Origin: a bacterium
Lineage (GTDB): Bacteria; Latescibacterota; UBA2968; GCA-2709665
NCBI GenBank assembly: GCA_027619145.1
Contig: JAQCGA010000089.1
Coordinates: 1 to 10,302 of the forward strand
Direction: 5' to 3'
Length of the DNA stretch: 10,302 nt
The position numbers and the translations under genes are program-made. Positions within the stretch are counted from its first letter, which is position 1. Each line of letters opens with the position of its first letter. The notes under the pieces are model-generated. The model saw only the letters and a program-made list of their open reading frames with translations, was not told where the DNA came from and ran no database searches. Below are positions 1 through 5,999 of this stretch, piece by piece.

Positions 1-1568
1 ATATCGAACATCACCAGATTGGACCGGTCTCCGCTGCCCGCCAAAGACACCTGCTCCATCAATGAGTGTTGCGACAAATAAAGCGTCGAAATCAAAAACG
101 TCCCCAGCCCCAGAGACAGCATCAACACCCGCGTCTGATTGTTCGGTCGATACAAATTGGCCAACCCCTGCCTCCATACGTACCGCCAGGAAGATGGGAA
201 ATACCGCCGCACCAGCTTCATCAGCAACGCCGCCATGCCCAGCAACAATCCGAATGCCACACCCAGCCCCACCGTAAAACCCACCCCTACGCGAAACCGC
301 CCGGTCTGCAACACCGCCAGGGCACCTACCAGCAGCACAATCGCCAGAATCACAATCCCCTGTAGAACATCCCACCTGCGCCCCATTTCTCCATAGGCCG
401 AACGCAATGCCCGTAATGGAGACACCCGCCGAATAGGCAACAACGGCAACAGCGCAAACAGCAACGTCAGCCCCATTCCAATCAGCACGCCCTCCAGCAC
501 CGCCGGCCAGGACACCTCTGCATGCACCTCCACCGGCAAAACCTCTCTCAACATTCCTGGTAACAGAGCCTGCACCAGCAATCCTACCAGCGCACCCAAA
601 ACCGAACCACCCATCCCCAGAGCCGCCGCCTGAATCAGATAAATCGAAAACGCCTGTCCAGCCCGCGCACCCAGGCAGCGTAGCACCGCTATCGTACTCA
701 GTTTCTGTCGCACATACACATGGACTGCGCTTGCCACACCCACACACCCCAGAAGCAGAGCCACAAACCCCACCAGCCCCAGGAAGTTGTACAGATTGCC
801 CAGCGTGCGCCCCATCCGGCCCTGTCGGCTCGCAACCGTATCGTGCCGCAAGCCGTTTGCTTCCAGATGTGGCTGGATCGCCTTCAACAGCGGCCCCAGT
901 GCATACCCTTCTTCAAACTTAAAATAGACGTGGTACTCCACCCGGCTCCCGCGCTGAACCAGACCTGTCTCCTCCAGCCGAGACAGCGGCAAAAATACTC
1001 GTGGCGCAAGCGTCATCGCTGCAAAATTCTCACCCGGAATTTTCAGCACCCGTCCACCCACCTGGAACGTCTGCGCCCCCAACCGCACCGAATCTCCCAC
1101 CTCCACCCCAAACTGCAACATCAACCCCGCATCCAGCAACATCGTACCTGCATCCTGGTACTTCCCAGCAACATCCATCGGTTCCGTTACCAGATCCCCA
1201 TAAAACGGAAACCCGCCCGCCATGGCCCGCACCTCCACCAGCCGGGTCCCACCATTTTGGGGGAAATAAATCATCGAATTGAACTCCACCTCCTGGGCTT
1301 GCTCTCCTCCCATCGAATCAATCAGCGCCTGCGTCTCTGTACCAAACGGTCGGCTGCCACGAATCCTCAAGTCCGCTCCCAGCAGCGTCTTGGCCTGTCC
1401 ACTCACCGCAGCTTCCATATTGTCACCCATAGACCGGATGGCCACCAGAACCGCCACACCCAGTACAATGGACATCAGGTACAGCCCCAGTCGCCGCCGA
1501 TGCGACCGGCTATCCCGCCAGGCCATTCGCCACACCCATAGGTCAAACAAAGGAAATCGAACCTTCAT
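1..1568 (-). CDS. FtsX/MacB-type ABC transporter permease, YbbP-like (C-terminus cut by window edge)
   Basis: This is the membrane subunit of an ABC exporter of the LolC/MacB/YbbP kind, which act on lipids, lipoproteins or envelope substrates rather than importing solutes. The first 522 codons are present and open to the left edge; I checked the frame at both ends and across the middle. A cytoplasmic start (MKVRFPLFDLWVWRMAWRDS) leads into helix 1 (about 28-46). A large periplasmic MacB-type domain follows (about 50-250), then an FtsX block of three helices (about 258-380) containing AVLRCLGAR and ending ALLPLLPIRRVSPLRALR. More helices begin near 400 and 480, and the stretch from about 470 (LANLYRPNNQTRVLMLSLG) matches the second half of YbbP from memory. 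YbbP is about 800 residues, so some 280 are probably missing. The ATG overlaps the stop of the upstream ATPase gene (ATGA), indicating translational coupling. The substrate is unknown. Confidence 0.9.
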   Translation of the reverse strand, partial: MKVRFPLFDLWVWRMAWRDSRSHRRRLGLYLMSIVLGVAVLVAIRSMGDNMEAAVSGQAKTLLGADLRIRGSRPFGTETQALIDSMGGEQAQEVEFNSMIYFPQNGGTRLVEVRAMAGGFPFYGDLVTEPMDVAGKYQDAGTMLLDAGLMLQFGVEVGDSVRLGAQTFQVGGRVLKIPGENFAAMTLAPRVFLPLSRLEETGLVQRGSRVEYHVYFKFEEGYALGPLLKAIQPHLEANGLRHDTVASRQGRMGRTLGNLYNFLGLVGFVALLLGCVGVASAVHVYVRQKLSTIAVLRCLGARAGQAFSIYLIQAAALGMGGSVLGALVGLLVQALLPGMLREVLPVEVHAEVSWPAVLEGVLIGMGLTLLFALLPLLPIRRVSPLRALRSAYGEMGRRWDVLQGIVILAIVLLVGALAVLQTGRFRVGVGFTVGLGVAFGLLLGMAALLMKLVRRYFPSSWRYVWRQGLANLYRPNNQTRVLMLSLGLGTFLISTLYLSQHSLMEQVSLAGSGDRSNLVMFD

Positions 1569-2251
1569 TGTACGCTCGCCCCCGTATCCTCCACCACCAC
1601 ACCTCCCCGCAGCCGAATCATCCGCTGCATCCGCCCCGCCAATTCTATATCGTGCGTGGCCATCACCAGCGTCGTGTTCGCCTCCCTGTTCAAATCGAAC
1701 AGAAGCGCCTCAATCTTACTGCTCGTATCCGTATCCAGGTTGCCCGTTGGTTCATCTGCAAACAAAATACGCGGCCGATTGATAAACGCCCGCGCAAGCG
1801 CCACCCGTTGCTGTTCGCCTCCCGAAAGCTGCGTGGGATAATGATCCATCCGATCCACCAGTCCCACACGGTCCAGCAACACTTTCGCCTCACCTGCCGC
1901 ACCCGTCTCCCCCCGCAATTCCAGCGGCACCATTACATTCTCCAGCGCTGTCAGCGTGGGAATCAACTGAAAATTCTGAAATACAAATCCCACATAGCGG
2001 TTCCGCACCTGCGCCCGCTCGTCTTCGCTTAACGTTTCCAACTGCGCATCTTGCAACCGTACCGACCCCGAACTGGGCGCGTCCAACCCCGCACACAACC
2101 CCAGCAACGTCGTCTTCCCACTACCCGAAGGCCCCACAATCGCACACGTATCCCCCTCCTTCAGTACCAGAGACACATCCTTCAGCACCGTCAACGTATG
2201 GCGTCCGTTCGAATACGTCTTACTCAATCCCTCAACCCGCAATGCATCCAT
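1565..2251 (-). CDS. ABC transporter ATP-binding protein, LolD/YbbA-like
   Basis: This is the nucleotide-binding subunit that powers the neighbouring FtsX-type permease. In the 228-residue protein counted from the ATG at 2251, Walker A is GPSGSGKT at 40-47, the Q-loop glutamine is Q92, the signature is LSGGEQQ at 142-148, Walker B is ILFADE with catalytic E167, and the H-loop histidine is H200 (ATHD). The FADEPTGNLD stretch is typical of the LolD/MacB/YbbA group. An in-frame ATG at 2329 would add 26 residues. I prefer 2251 because it gives the usual length (E. coli YbbA is of similar size), starts with the standard strand (MDALRVEGLSKTY), and lies downstream of a -10 candidate that the longer form would overlap. 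The Shine-Dalgarno sequence is weak. The stop overlaps the permease start by ATGA. Confidence 0.93.
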   Translation of the reverse strand: MDALRVEGLSKTYSNGRHTLTVLKDVSLVLKEGDTCAIVGPSGSGKTTLLGLCAGLDAPSSGSVRLQDAQLETLSEDERAQVRNRYVGFVFQNFQLIPTLTALENVMVPLELRGETGAAGEAKVLLDRVGLVDRMDHYPTQLSGGEQQRVALARAFINRPRILFADEPTGNLDTDTSSKIEALLFDLNREANTTLVMATHDIELAGRMQRMIRLRGGVVVEDTGASVQ

Positions 2252-2312
2252 CGTCCACACCCGCCTGTTCGATTCAATAGAAACACATCCCACCCTGTCC
2301 AACAACCCACCA

Positions 2313-2341
2313 AGTATACCCAAACTCAACCCAATAAAAAA
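2313..2341 (-). promoter_or_regulatory. Candidate sigma70 promoter for the ABC exporter operon
   Basis: On the minus strand a TATACT box (2313-2318, 5 of 6 to consensus) lies about 60 bases before the ATPase ATG. The -35 region is only a T-rich run (TTTTTA, about 16 bases upstream), which doubles as the U-tract of the preceding terminator. The placement fits a new transcript beginning after that terminator. The -35 is poor, so this is tentative. Confidence 0.35.
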
Positions 2342-2363
2342 GGGACCGCCAACGGTCCCTTTT
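2338..2363 (-). terminator. Rho-independent terminator after the NTase-HEPN pair
   Basis: A perfect inverted repeat is visible: GGGACCG (2342-2348), loop CCAA, CGGTCCC (2353-2359), flanked by A4 on the left and T4 on the right, so the stem can extend to 11 bp. Read leftwards, the hairpin is followed by six T residues (2336-2341), a good U-tract. It begins about 20 bases after the HEPN stop and precedes the ABC operon, so it most likely ends the toxin-antitoxin transcript. Because of the flanking A and T runs it could also work in the other direction. Confidence 0.88.
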
Positions 2364-2383
2364 CACACTCACCCCAAACCTTC

Positions 2384-2806
2384 TCATTCTCCACGATCAA
2401 CCAGAATCCCTTTTCGACAAAAATCATCACATACTGATTCCCAAACCTCTTCTGCCTGCTGGATGGCGGCACACGCATCTTCTCTTGTGGCCTCAGACCA
2501 ATCTCCCGGATAGCGAGCCTCTACGGCCCATTCGGAAAGACTTGCCAGGTCCAGATGTTTATCTGCAACCAGCCAACCCGTAGGAATCAGATTGCGCAAA
2601 GCATCAAGATCGTGGCTTCGTGGAAAATCAGTCTGTAGAAAAACCAGGACCGCTTTAAGCGATTTCTCCACAGCCTGTTGCGACAGCCAGCAAACATGCC
2701 TGGGCACAACATCAACCTGAGCGATCAGACTCCGGGCAGTTCTTAGATCTTCCCTTGCATAACGCAACCAATTCTGAACATCGGCCAGTTCCTCAGCTTC
2801 GCTCAT
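2384..2806 (-). CDS. HEPN domain protein (putative toxin of a MNT-HEPN pair)
   Basis: The 140-residue, all-helical protein has the hallmarks of the HEPN family found beside minimal nucleotidyltransferases: an N-terminal helix with WLRYAREDLRTA (13-24), the central QQAVEKSLKA (43-52), SHDLDAL (64-70), and a late EARYP (96-100). In characterised MNT-HEPN modules the HEPN protein is an RNase-type toxin and the nucleotidyltransferase its antitoxin; other members of this branch have no proven activity. I do not find a clean R-x4-6-H catalytic motif: the nearest arginine to H65 is R63, and the R36-H37 pair does not fit. The protein may therefore be a non-catalytic or diverged member. Its ATG lies inside the end of the nucleotidyltransferase gene (14-base overlap), so both come from one message. 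GC is lower than in neighbouring genes. Confidence 0.87.
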   Translation of the reverse strand: MSEAEELADVQNWLRYAREDLRTARSLIAQVDVVPRHVCWLSQQAVEKSLKAVLVFLQTDFPRSHDLDALRNLIPTGWLVADKHLDLASLSEWAVEARYPGDWSEATREDACAAIQQAEEVWESVCDDFCRKGILVDRGE

Positions 2807-3110
2807 AAAGCACCTTGCCTTCGCGCAGGGCTGGTCTCAGCACGGTTCCAACACGATTCCCACGCCTGGAGATTTCCTCAGGCGTTGTAACAATAATATC
2901 TTTACTTACTGGGAGATCCCCAAGCACGCGGCGAATTTCAATAGCTTTTTGCCGTTTATCGAACACCTCTGCCAGAACAACGAGTATATCCACATCACTT
3001 CGGGGGTCAGCATCGGCACGTGCCTGAGAACCGAATAGAATCAGCTTTAGAGGCTCAAAATGCTGAACGATACGATCCTTCATAATGTCGATGTAATCGT
3101 CAGATTTCAT
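2793..3110 (-). CDS. Minimal nucleotidyltransferase (MNT; putative antitoxin)
   Basis: This is a 105-residue protein of the DNA polymerase beta superfamily, the minimal form lacking accessory domains. The active-site signature GSX10DXD is complete: G27-S28 (LILFGSQAR) and D39-x-D41 (SDVDILVV), with a likely third carboxylate at D71 (KDIIV). In the studied MntA-HepT pair, such enzymes silence the HEPN toxin by adding AMP groups to it; the same role here is inferred from the overlapping HEPN gene. The start at 3110 has a plausible ribosome site (AAGGGA about 7 bases upstream on the minus strand). A weak -10 (TAGTAT, 3148-3153) is possible but has no convincing -35. GC is again lower than in ilvD and the ABC genes, consistent with a mobile accessory module. 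Confidence 0.9.
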   Translation of the reverse strand: MKSDDYIDIMKDRIVQHFEPLKLILFGSQARADADPRSDVDILVVLAEVFDKRQKAIEIRRVLGDLPVSKDIIVTTPEEISRRGNRVGTVLRPALREGKVLYERS

Positions 3111-3233
3111 TCCAACGTCCCTTCAAGCAGAGGTGCGCCTTTGTGTGATACTACCTTTATCCTTCCATTCCTCGAAAAGCCAGGCGAACACGCAAATCCT
3201 CCTTTGCACCAAAACATCGCTCCGAAGGTTTTC

Positions 3234-3296
3234 CCTTTGCGTCTTTGCGCCTTTGCGTGAGACCGCCTTTGTTTTGCGCCTTTACCTGAGGCCGCC
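3234..3296. repeat. CTTTGCG-type intergenic repeat cluster
   Basis: CTTTGCG occurs three times at exact 8-base spacing (3235-3241, 3243-3249, 3251-3257). Overlapping this is a longer imperfect direct repeat: 3244-3267 and 3273-3296 agree at 21 of 24 positions, begin TTTGCGCCTTT, and lie 29 bases apart. The element lies in the spacer between ilvD and the nucleotidyltransferase gene and looks non-coding. From memory, similar CTTTGCG/GTGAGA strings are scattered between genes in many uncultured bacteria; their function is unknown. Confidence 0.7.
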
Positions 3297-3331
3297 CCTA
3301 CCTCCCAACCAATGGATGTGGGAGGCGGGGC
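3294..3331. repeat. Long imperfect hairpin in the ilvD-NTase spacer
   Basis: GCCCC (3294-3298) and CCTCCCA (3301-3307) pair with TGGGAGG (3319-3325) and GGGGC (3327-3331). This forms a 12-bp stem with one small asymmetric bulge and an 11-base loop. No T-run follows on either strand, so it is not a standard intrinsic terminator, although it lies 60-100 bases past the ilvD stop and could stabilise the 3' end of that message. Confidence 0.6.
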
Positions 3332-3390
3332 TTCGTGGCCCTCTGTGCGGCAGGGGCCAAAAGGGCGGTGGAGTTTCGTGGCCCTCCGTG
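3331..3390. repeat. Short direct repeat just past ilvD
   Basis: Two 17-base copies, CTTCGTGGCCCTCTGTG (3331-3347) and TTTCGTGGCCCTCCGTG (3374-3390), differ at two positions and lie 43 bases apart. The second copy almost touches the ilvD stop. Together with the hairpin and the CTTTGCG cluster they make most of the 283-base spacer (3111-3393) repetitive; I see no supportable gene there. Confidence 0.6.
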
Positions 3391-3393
3391 ATA

Positions 3394-5067
3394 TCATTCG
3401 TCCGTCACACATCCCTCAGAAGCCGATGTCACAGTCTTAATATACTTATACAGCGTCCCCTGCACTGCTTTGTAAGCCGGTGCCTTCCAGGCTTTTCTGC
3501 GTTTCTCCAGTTCTGCATCGCTCAGGTCCACGCTGATCTCATTTGTCTCTGCATCAATGGTAACCACATCTCCATCCTGCAACAGGGCAACCGGACCACC
3601 CTCCTGCGCTTCCGGCGTAATATGTCCCACCACAAACCCATGCGAACCACCCGAGAACCGTCCGTCCGTAATCAACGCCACATCTTTCCCCAGGCCCGCG
3701 CCCATAATTACAGACGTAGGTGTCAGCATCTCCGGCATGCCCGGCCCGCCCTTGGGACCTTCGTACCGGATCACCACCACACATCCCTTCTTCACCTCTT
3801 TACGCTCCACCGCCGCCAGCATATCTTCTTCACTGTCGAACACCTTCGCCGGCCCGCAGAACCGCAACCCTTCTTTGCCTGTAATTTTGGCCACCGCACC
3901 TTCGGGTGCCAGGTTTCCGCGCAGAATACACAGGTGCCCCGTGGCCTTAATCGGCTTATCCAGCGGATGAATCACCTCCTGCCCTTCTTTTAGCCCGGGC
4001 AGGTCAGCCAGGTTCTCTGCAATCGTCTTCCCCGTCACCGTCATACAATCCCCGCTCAGAAGCCCATTTTCCAGCAAATACTTCATCACCGCCGGTGTAC
4101 CACCCACATTGTGTAAATCTTCCATCACGTACTGCCCACTCGGCTTCAGATCTGCCAGAAAAGGGATCCGGTCACTTACTGCCTGAAAATCATCAATCGT
4201 CAACTTCACACCCACGGCTTTCGCCATGGCAACAAAATGCAACACCGCATTGGTAGACCCACCCAACACCATCACCATCACCATCGCGTTCTCGAATGCC
4301 TCACGGGTCATAATATCGCGCGGCTTCAAATCTTTCTCCATCAGGTTGCGAATGGCCGCTCCTGCCTGGAAACATTCTTCTAGCTTGGCCTCGTCCACTG
4401 CCGGTATGGACGAAGAGTACGGCAAAGACATTCCCAGCGCCTCAATCGCAGACGCCATTGTATTGGCCGTATACATTCCGCCACAAGCGCCCGCGCCCGG
4501 ACAGGCCAGCTGAACAACCTGTTTACGTCCTGCCTCGTCCAGCGAACCGGCTAAATACTCCCCGTAACTCTGGAATGCAGACACAATATCCAGCTTCTTC
4601 TCATCGCAGAATCCGGGCTTGATGGTCCCGCCATACACCATCAATGCCGGTCGGTTCAACCGACCCATAGCAATCAAACAACCCGGCATATTCTTGTCGC
4701 AGCCCGGCAGAGAAACATTGGCGTCGTACCACTGCGCCCCCATGACCGTCTCAATGGAATCCGCAATCAAATCCCGCGACTGGAGCGAGTAGCTCATCCC
4801 CTCCGTACCCATCGAAATCCCATCACTCACCCCAATCGTATTAAAACGCAACCCCACCAGTCCGGAGGCTTCCACCCCTTCTTTCACTTTGGCGGCCAGA
4901 TCCATCAGGTGCATATTGCACGTATTGCCTTCGTACCACACACTGGCAATCCCCACCTGCGCCTTGTCCATATCCGCTTCCGTCATCCCCGTCCCGTACA
5001 GCATAGCCTGAGACGCGCCCTGCGACTTCACCTGAGTAATCCGGGAACTGTACTTGTTCAACGCCAT
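3394..5067 (-). CDS. ilvD: Dihydroxy-acid dehydratase
   Basis: The enzyme catalyses the third common step of valine, isoleucine and leucine synthesis, dehydrating 2,3-dihydroxy-3-methylbutanoate and its ethyl analogue to 2-keto acids; it also feeds pantothenate and CoA synthesis. From the ATG at 5067 the protein is 557 residues, the usual short IlvD length. The three cysteines expected for a [2Fe-2S] cluster are C50 (EGNTCNMHL), C123 ([10 protein letters not shown]) and C195 ([15 protein letters not shown]). D82, D124 and K125 fit the metal site, and [13 protein letters not shown] near 465-480 is the second family signature with the catalytic serine. An in-frame ATG at 5139 would add 24 unrelated residues; 5067 is preferred for its AAAGGAAA ribosome site and conserved start [12 protein letters not shown]. 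No other ilv or leu gene is nearby, so it appears to be a single-gene unit. Confidence 0.97.
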   Translation of the reverse strand: MALNKYSSRITQVKSQGASQAMLYGTGMTEADMDKAQVGIASVWYEGNTCNMHLMDLAAKVKEGVEASGLVGLRFNTIGVSDGISMGTEGMSYSLQSRDLIADSIETVMGAQWYDANVSLPGCDKNMPGCLIAMGRLNRPALMVYGGTIKPGFCDEKKLDIVSAFQSYGEYLAGSLDEAGRKQVVQLACPGAGACGGMYTANTMASAIEALGMSLPYSSSIPAVDEAKLEECFQAGAAIRNLMEKDLKPRDIMTREAFENAMVMVMVLGGSTNAVLHFVAMAKAVGVKLTIDDFQAVSDRIPFLADLKPSGQYVMEDLHNVGGTPAVMKYLLENGLLSGDCMTVTGKTIAENLADLPGLKEGQEVIHPLDKPIKATGHLCILRGNLAPEGAVAKITGKEGLRFCGPAKVFDSEEDMLAAVERKEVKKGCVVVIRYEGPKGGPGMPEMLTPTSVIMGAGLGKDVALITDGRFSGGSHGFVVGHITPEAQEGGPVALLQDGDVVTIDAETNEISVDLSDAELEKRRKAWKAPAYKAVQGTLYKYIKTVTSASEGCVTDE

Positions 5068-5072
5068 CTTTC

Positions 5073-5080
5073 TTTCCTTT
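5073..5080 (-). promoter_or_regulatory. Ribosome-binding site that sets the ilvD start
   Basis: AAAGGAAA on the minus strand ends about 6 bases before the ATG at 5067, with AGG 8 bases away. No comparable site precedes the upstream ATG at 5139, so this decides for the 557-residue form. Confidence 0.75.
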
Positions 5081-5183
5081 CTGGAAAACGATCGTAACGA
5101 AATCTTTGAGTCTCTACTCGGATCAGACGCGCTTCCCACACCCGGAGTTGCACGCCCTTTCCATCCACTTGATTTCTCTTTAC

Positions 5184-5214
5184 ATTCAAACGAACAGCAG
5201 GTAATTTAAACGAA
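5184..5214 (-). repeat. Tandem 11-mer overlapping the ilvD promoter (possible operator)
   Basis: On the minus strand TTCGTTTAAAT (5204-5214) and TTCGTTTGAAT (5184-5194) differ at one base and start exactly 20 bases apart, close to two helical turns. The first covers the -10 box and the second lies just after the predicted start point, where a repressor would act. The binding protein is unknown. Confidence 0.5.
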
Positions 5215-5232
5215 TCTGTAGACCGCTGTCAA
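5204..5232 (-). promoter_or_regulatory. Candidate sigma70 promoter of ilvD
   Basis: On the minus strand a perfect -35 TTGACA (5227-5232) is followed after 17 bases by TTAAAT (5204-5209, 4 of 6 to TATAAT). Transcription would start near 5197, giving a leader of about 130 nt before the ilvD ATG. I looked in that leader for an attenuation peptide rich in Leu, Ile or Val and found none: the only short frame encodes [13 protein letters not shown]. No clear terminator/antiterminator pair was found by eye. Confidence 0.6.
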
Positions 5233-5259
5233 ATCATACTGTCTCCCACAGTTTCCACA

Positions 5260-5775
5260 ATGCTGCCAGATTACCTCCAGCCCGGCCTCAACCTCGTCTT
5301 CGTAGGCTTCAATCCCAGCCTGCGCTCTGCCCATATTGGCCATTACTATGCCGGGCGGGGCAACCAGTTCTGGCGCTTCCTCTTCGAAGCTGGGTTCACA
5401 GATCGCCTGCTTACACCCGAAGAAGATGCGCTCCTGCCCACGTACGGCATTGGCCTCACCGACCTGGTCAAACGCGCCACCCGAGGCATTGGAGATCTGG
5501 TCCCAAAAGAATACCGAACCGGCCTTGTAACAGTACAACAAAAACTCGCCGCCGTCCAGCCCAGGGTCATCTGCTTCAACGGAAAAACTGGCTACCGCGC
5601 CGCCGTCAACCGCCCTTGCGACTATGGCCTCCAACCCGAACGCTTCGCAGACGCCACCCTCTATCTCGCCCCTTCCACCAGTGGGGCTCTGCCCATGCCC
5701 CGCACCGAAAAATTGGCCTATTACAAAGACCTGAAAACCCTCATCCCCAGAACAGGTCCAAATAGCAAAGGTTGA
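5260..5775 (+). CDS. mug: G/U mismatch-specific uracil-DNA glycosylase (Mug/TDG family)
   Basis: This is a base-excision repair enzyme that removes uracil, and often ethenocytosine or thymine, from mismatches with guanine. The 171-residue length is normal for the family. Motif 1 is VGFNPSLRSAHIGHYYAG (15-32), with N18 in the position of the catalytic asparagine of E. coli Mug (GINP), followed by GNQFW (34-38). ICFNGKTGYRA (104-114) matches the usual GK-x-x-Y segment. Motif 2 is APSTSGA (137-143), the PSTSG variant in place of NPSGLSR. The ATG at 5260 has no good ribosome site, and a 5-bp inverted repeat (ACTGT/ACAGT, 5238-5252) lies just before it. It diverges from ilvD and is followed after 5 bases by the small membrane gene, so it probably heads a three-gene transcript whose other members are transport genes. 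Confidence 0.9.
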   Translation: MLPDYLQPGLNLVFVGFNPSLRSAHIGHYYAGRGNQFWRFLFEAGFTDRLLTPEEDALLPTYGIGLTDLVKRATRGIGDLVPKEYRTGLVTVQQKLAAVQPRVICFNGKTGYRAAVNRPCDYGLQPERFADATLYLAPSTSGALPMPRTEKLAYYKDLKTLIPRTGPNSKG

Positions 5776-5780
5776 TTTCC

Positions 5781-5999
5781 ATGACAAGAACCAGGCTCTA
5801 CCTTCTCACCGCGCTCTGTCTGATTGCCACTGTCCCCTGGTTCTTCACCGGAACACCCCCCGCTCATATCCTGGGCTTCCCGGCCTGGGCCTTCTACAGC
5901 TTCTGTGCCACCATCCTCTACGCCATCGTCATCGCCGTTGTTCTCCATCGCTACTGGCCGCTCCTGATGGGTGATGCAGACCCGAAAGAAAAACCATGA
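5781..5999 (+). CDS. Small two-helix membrane protein, likely symporter accessory subunit
   Basis: This is a 72-residue hydrophobic protein with two predicted helices, about 5-22 (LYLLTALCLIATVPWFF) and 33-58 (ILGFPAWAFYSFCATILYA onward), then a short charged tail ending DADPKEKP. Small proteins of this shape often precede sodium:solute symporter genes, such as YhdT next to PanF and the DUF3311 proteins; the GFP-x-W element resembles them, but I cannot assign the exact family. The ATG at 5781 is chosen for the AAAGG 7-8 bases upstream; a TTG at 5772 would add three residues and overlap the glycosylase stop. Its TGA overlaps the symporter ATG (ATGA), so the two are probably made together and act at the same membrane complex. 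A role in stability or assembly of the transporter is inferred. Confidence 0.8.
   Translation: MTRTRLYLLTALCLIATVPWFFTGTPPAHILGFPAWAFYSFCATILYAIVIAVVLHRYWPLLMGDADPKEKP

Noticed and set aside
720..1541. 273-codon plus-strand frame opposite the permease gene
   Set aside because: His-, Pro- and Gln-rich translation typical of antisense of a G-rich gene; the minus-strand permease is certain.
3234..3296. Possible CRISPR array
   Set aside because: Units are too short, spacing is 8 or 29 bases without unique spacers, and no cas gene is present.
3107..3412. 101-codon minus-strand frame filling the ilvD-NTase spacer, ending ATGA-style on the NTase start
   Set aside because: Its translation is made of the intergenic repeats (for example SHAKAQRRK), it overlaps the ilvD end, and it has no ribosome site or recognisable domain.
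3133..3993. 286-codon plus-strand frame across the spacer and the ilvD end
   Set aside because: Antisense to ilvD with repeat-derived N-terminus and no domain.
5068..5197. T-box or leader-peptide attenuator for ilvD
   Set aside because: No T-box core motif, no Leu/Ile/Val-rich short frame and no terminator hairpin were seen.
5238..5252. ACTGT/ACAGT inverted repeat before the glycosylase start
   Set aside because: Only a 5-bp stem; too short to call an operator on its own.
5206..5787. 193-codon minus-strand frame opposite the glycosylase gene
   Set aside because: Antisense shadow; the plus-strand protein has complete Mug motifs.
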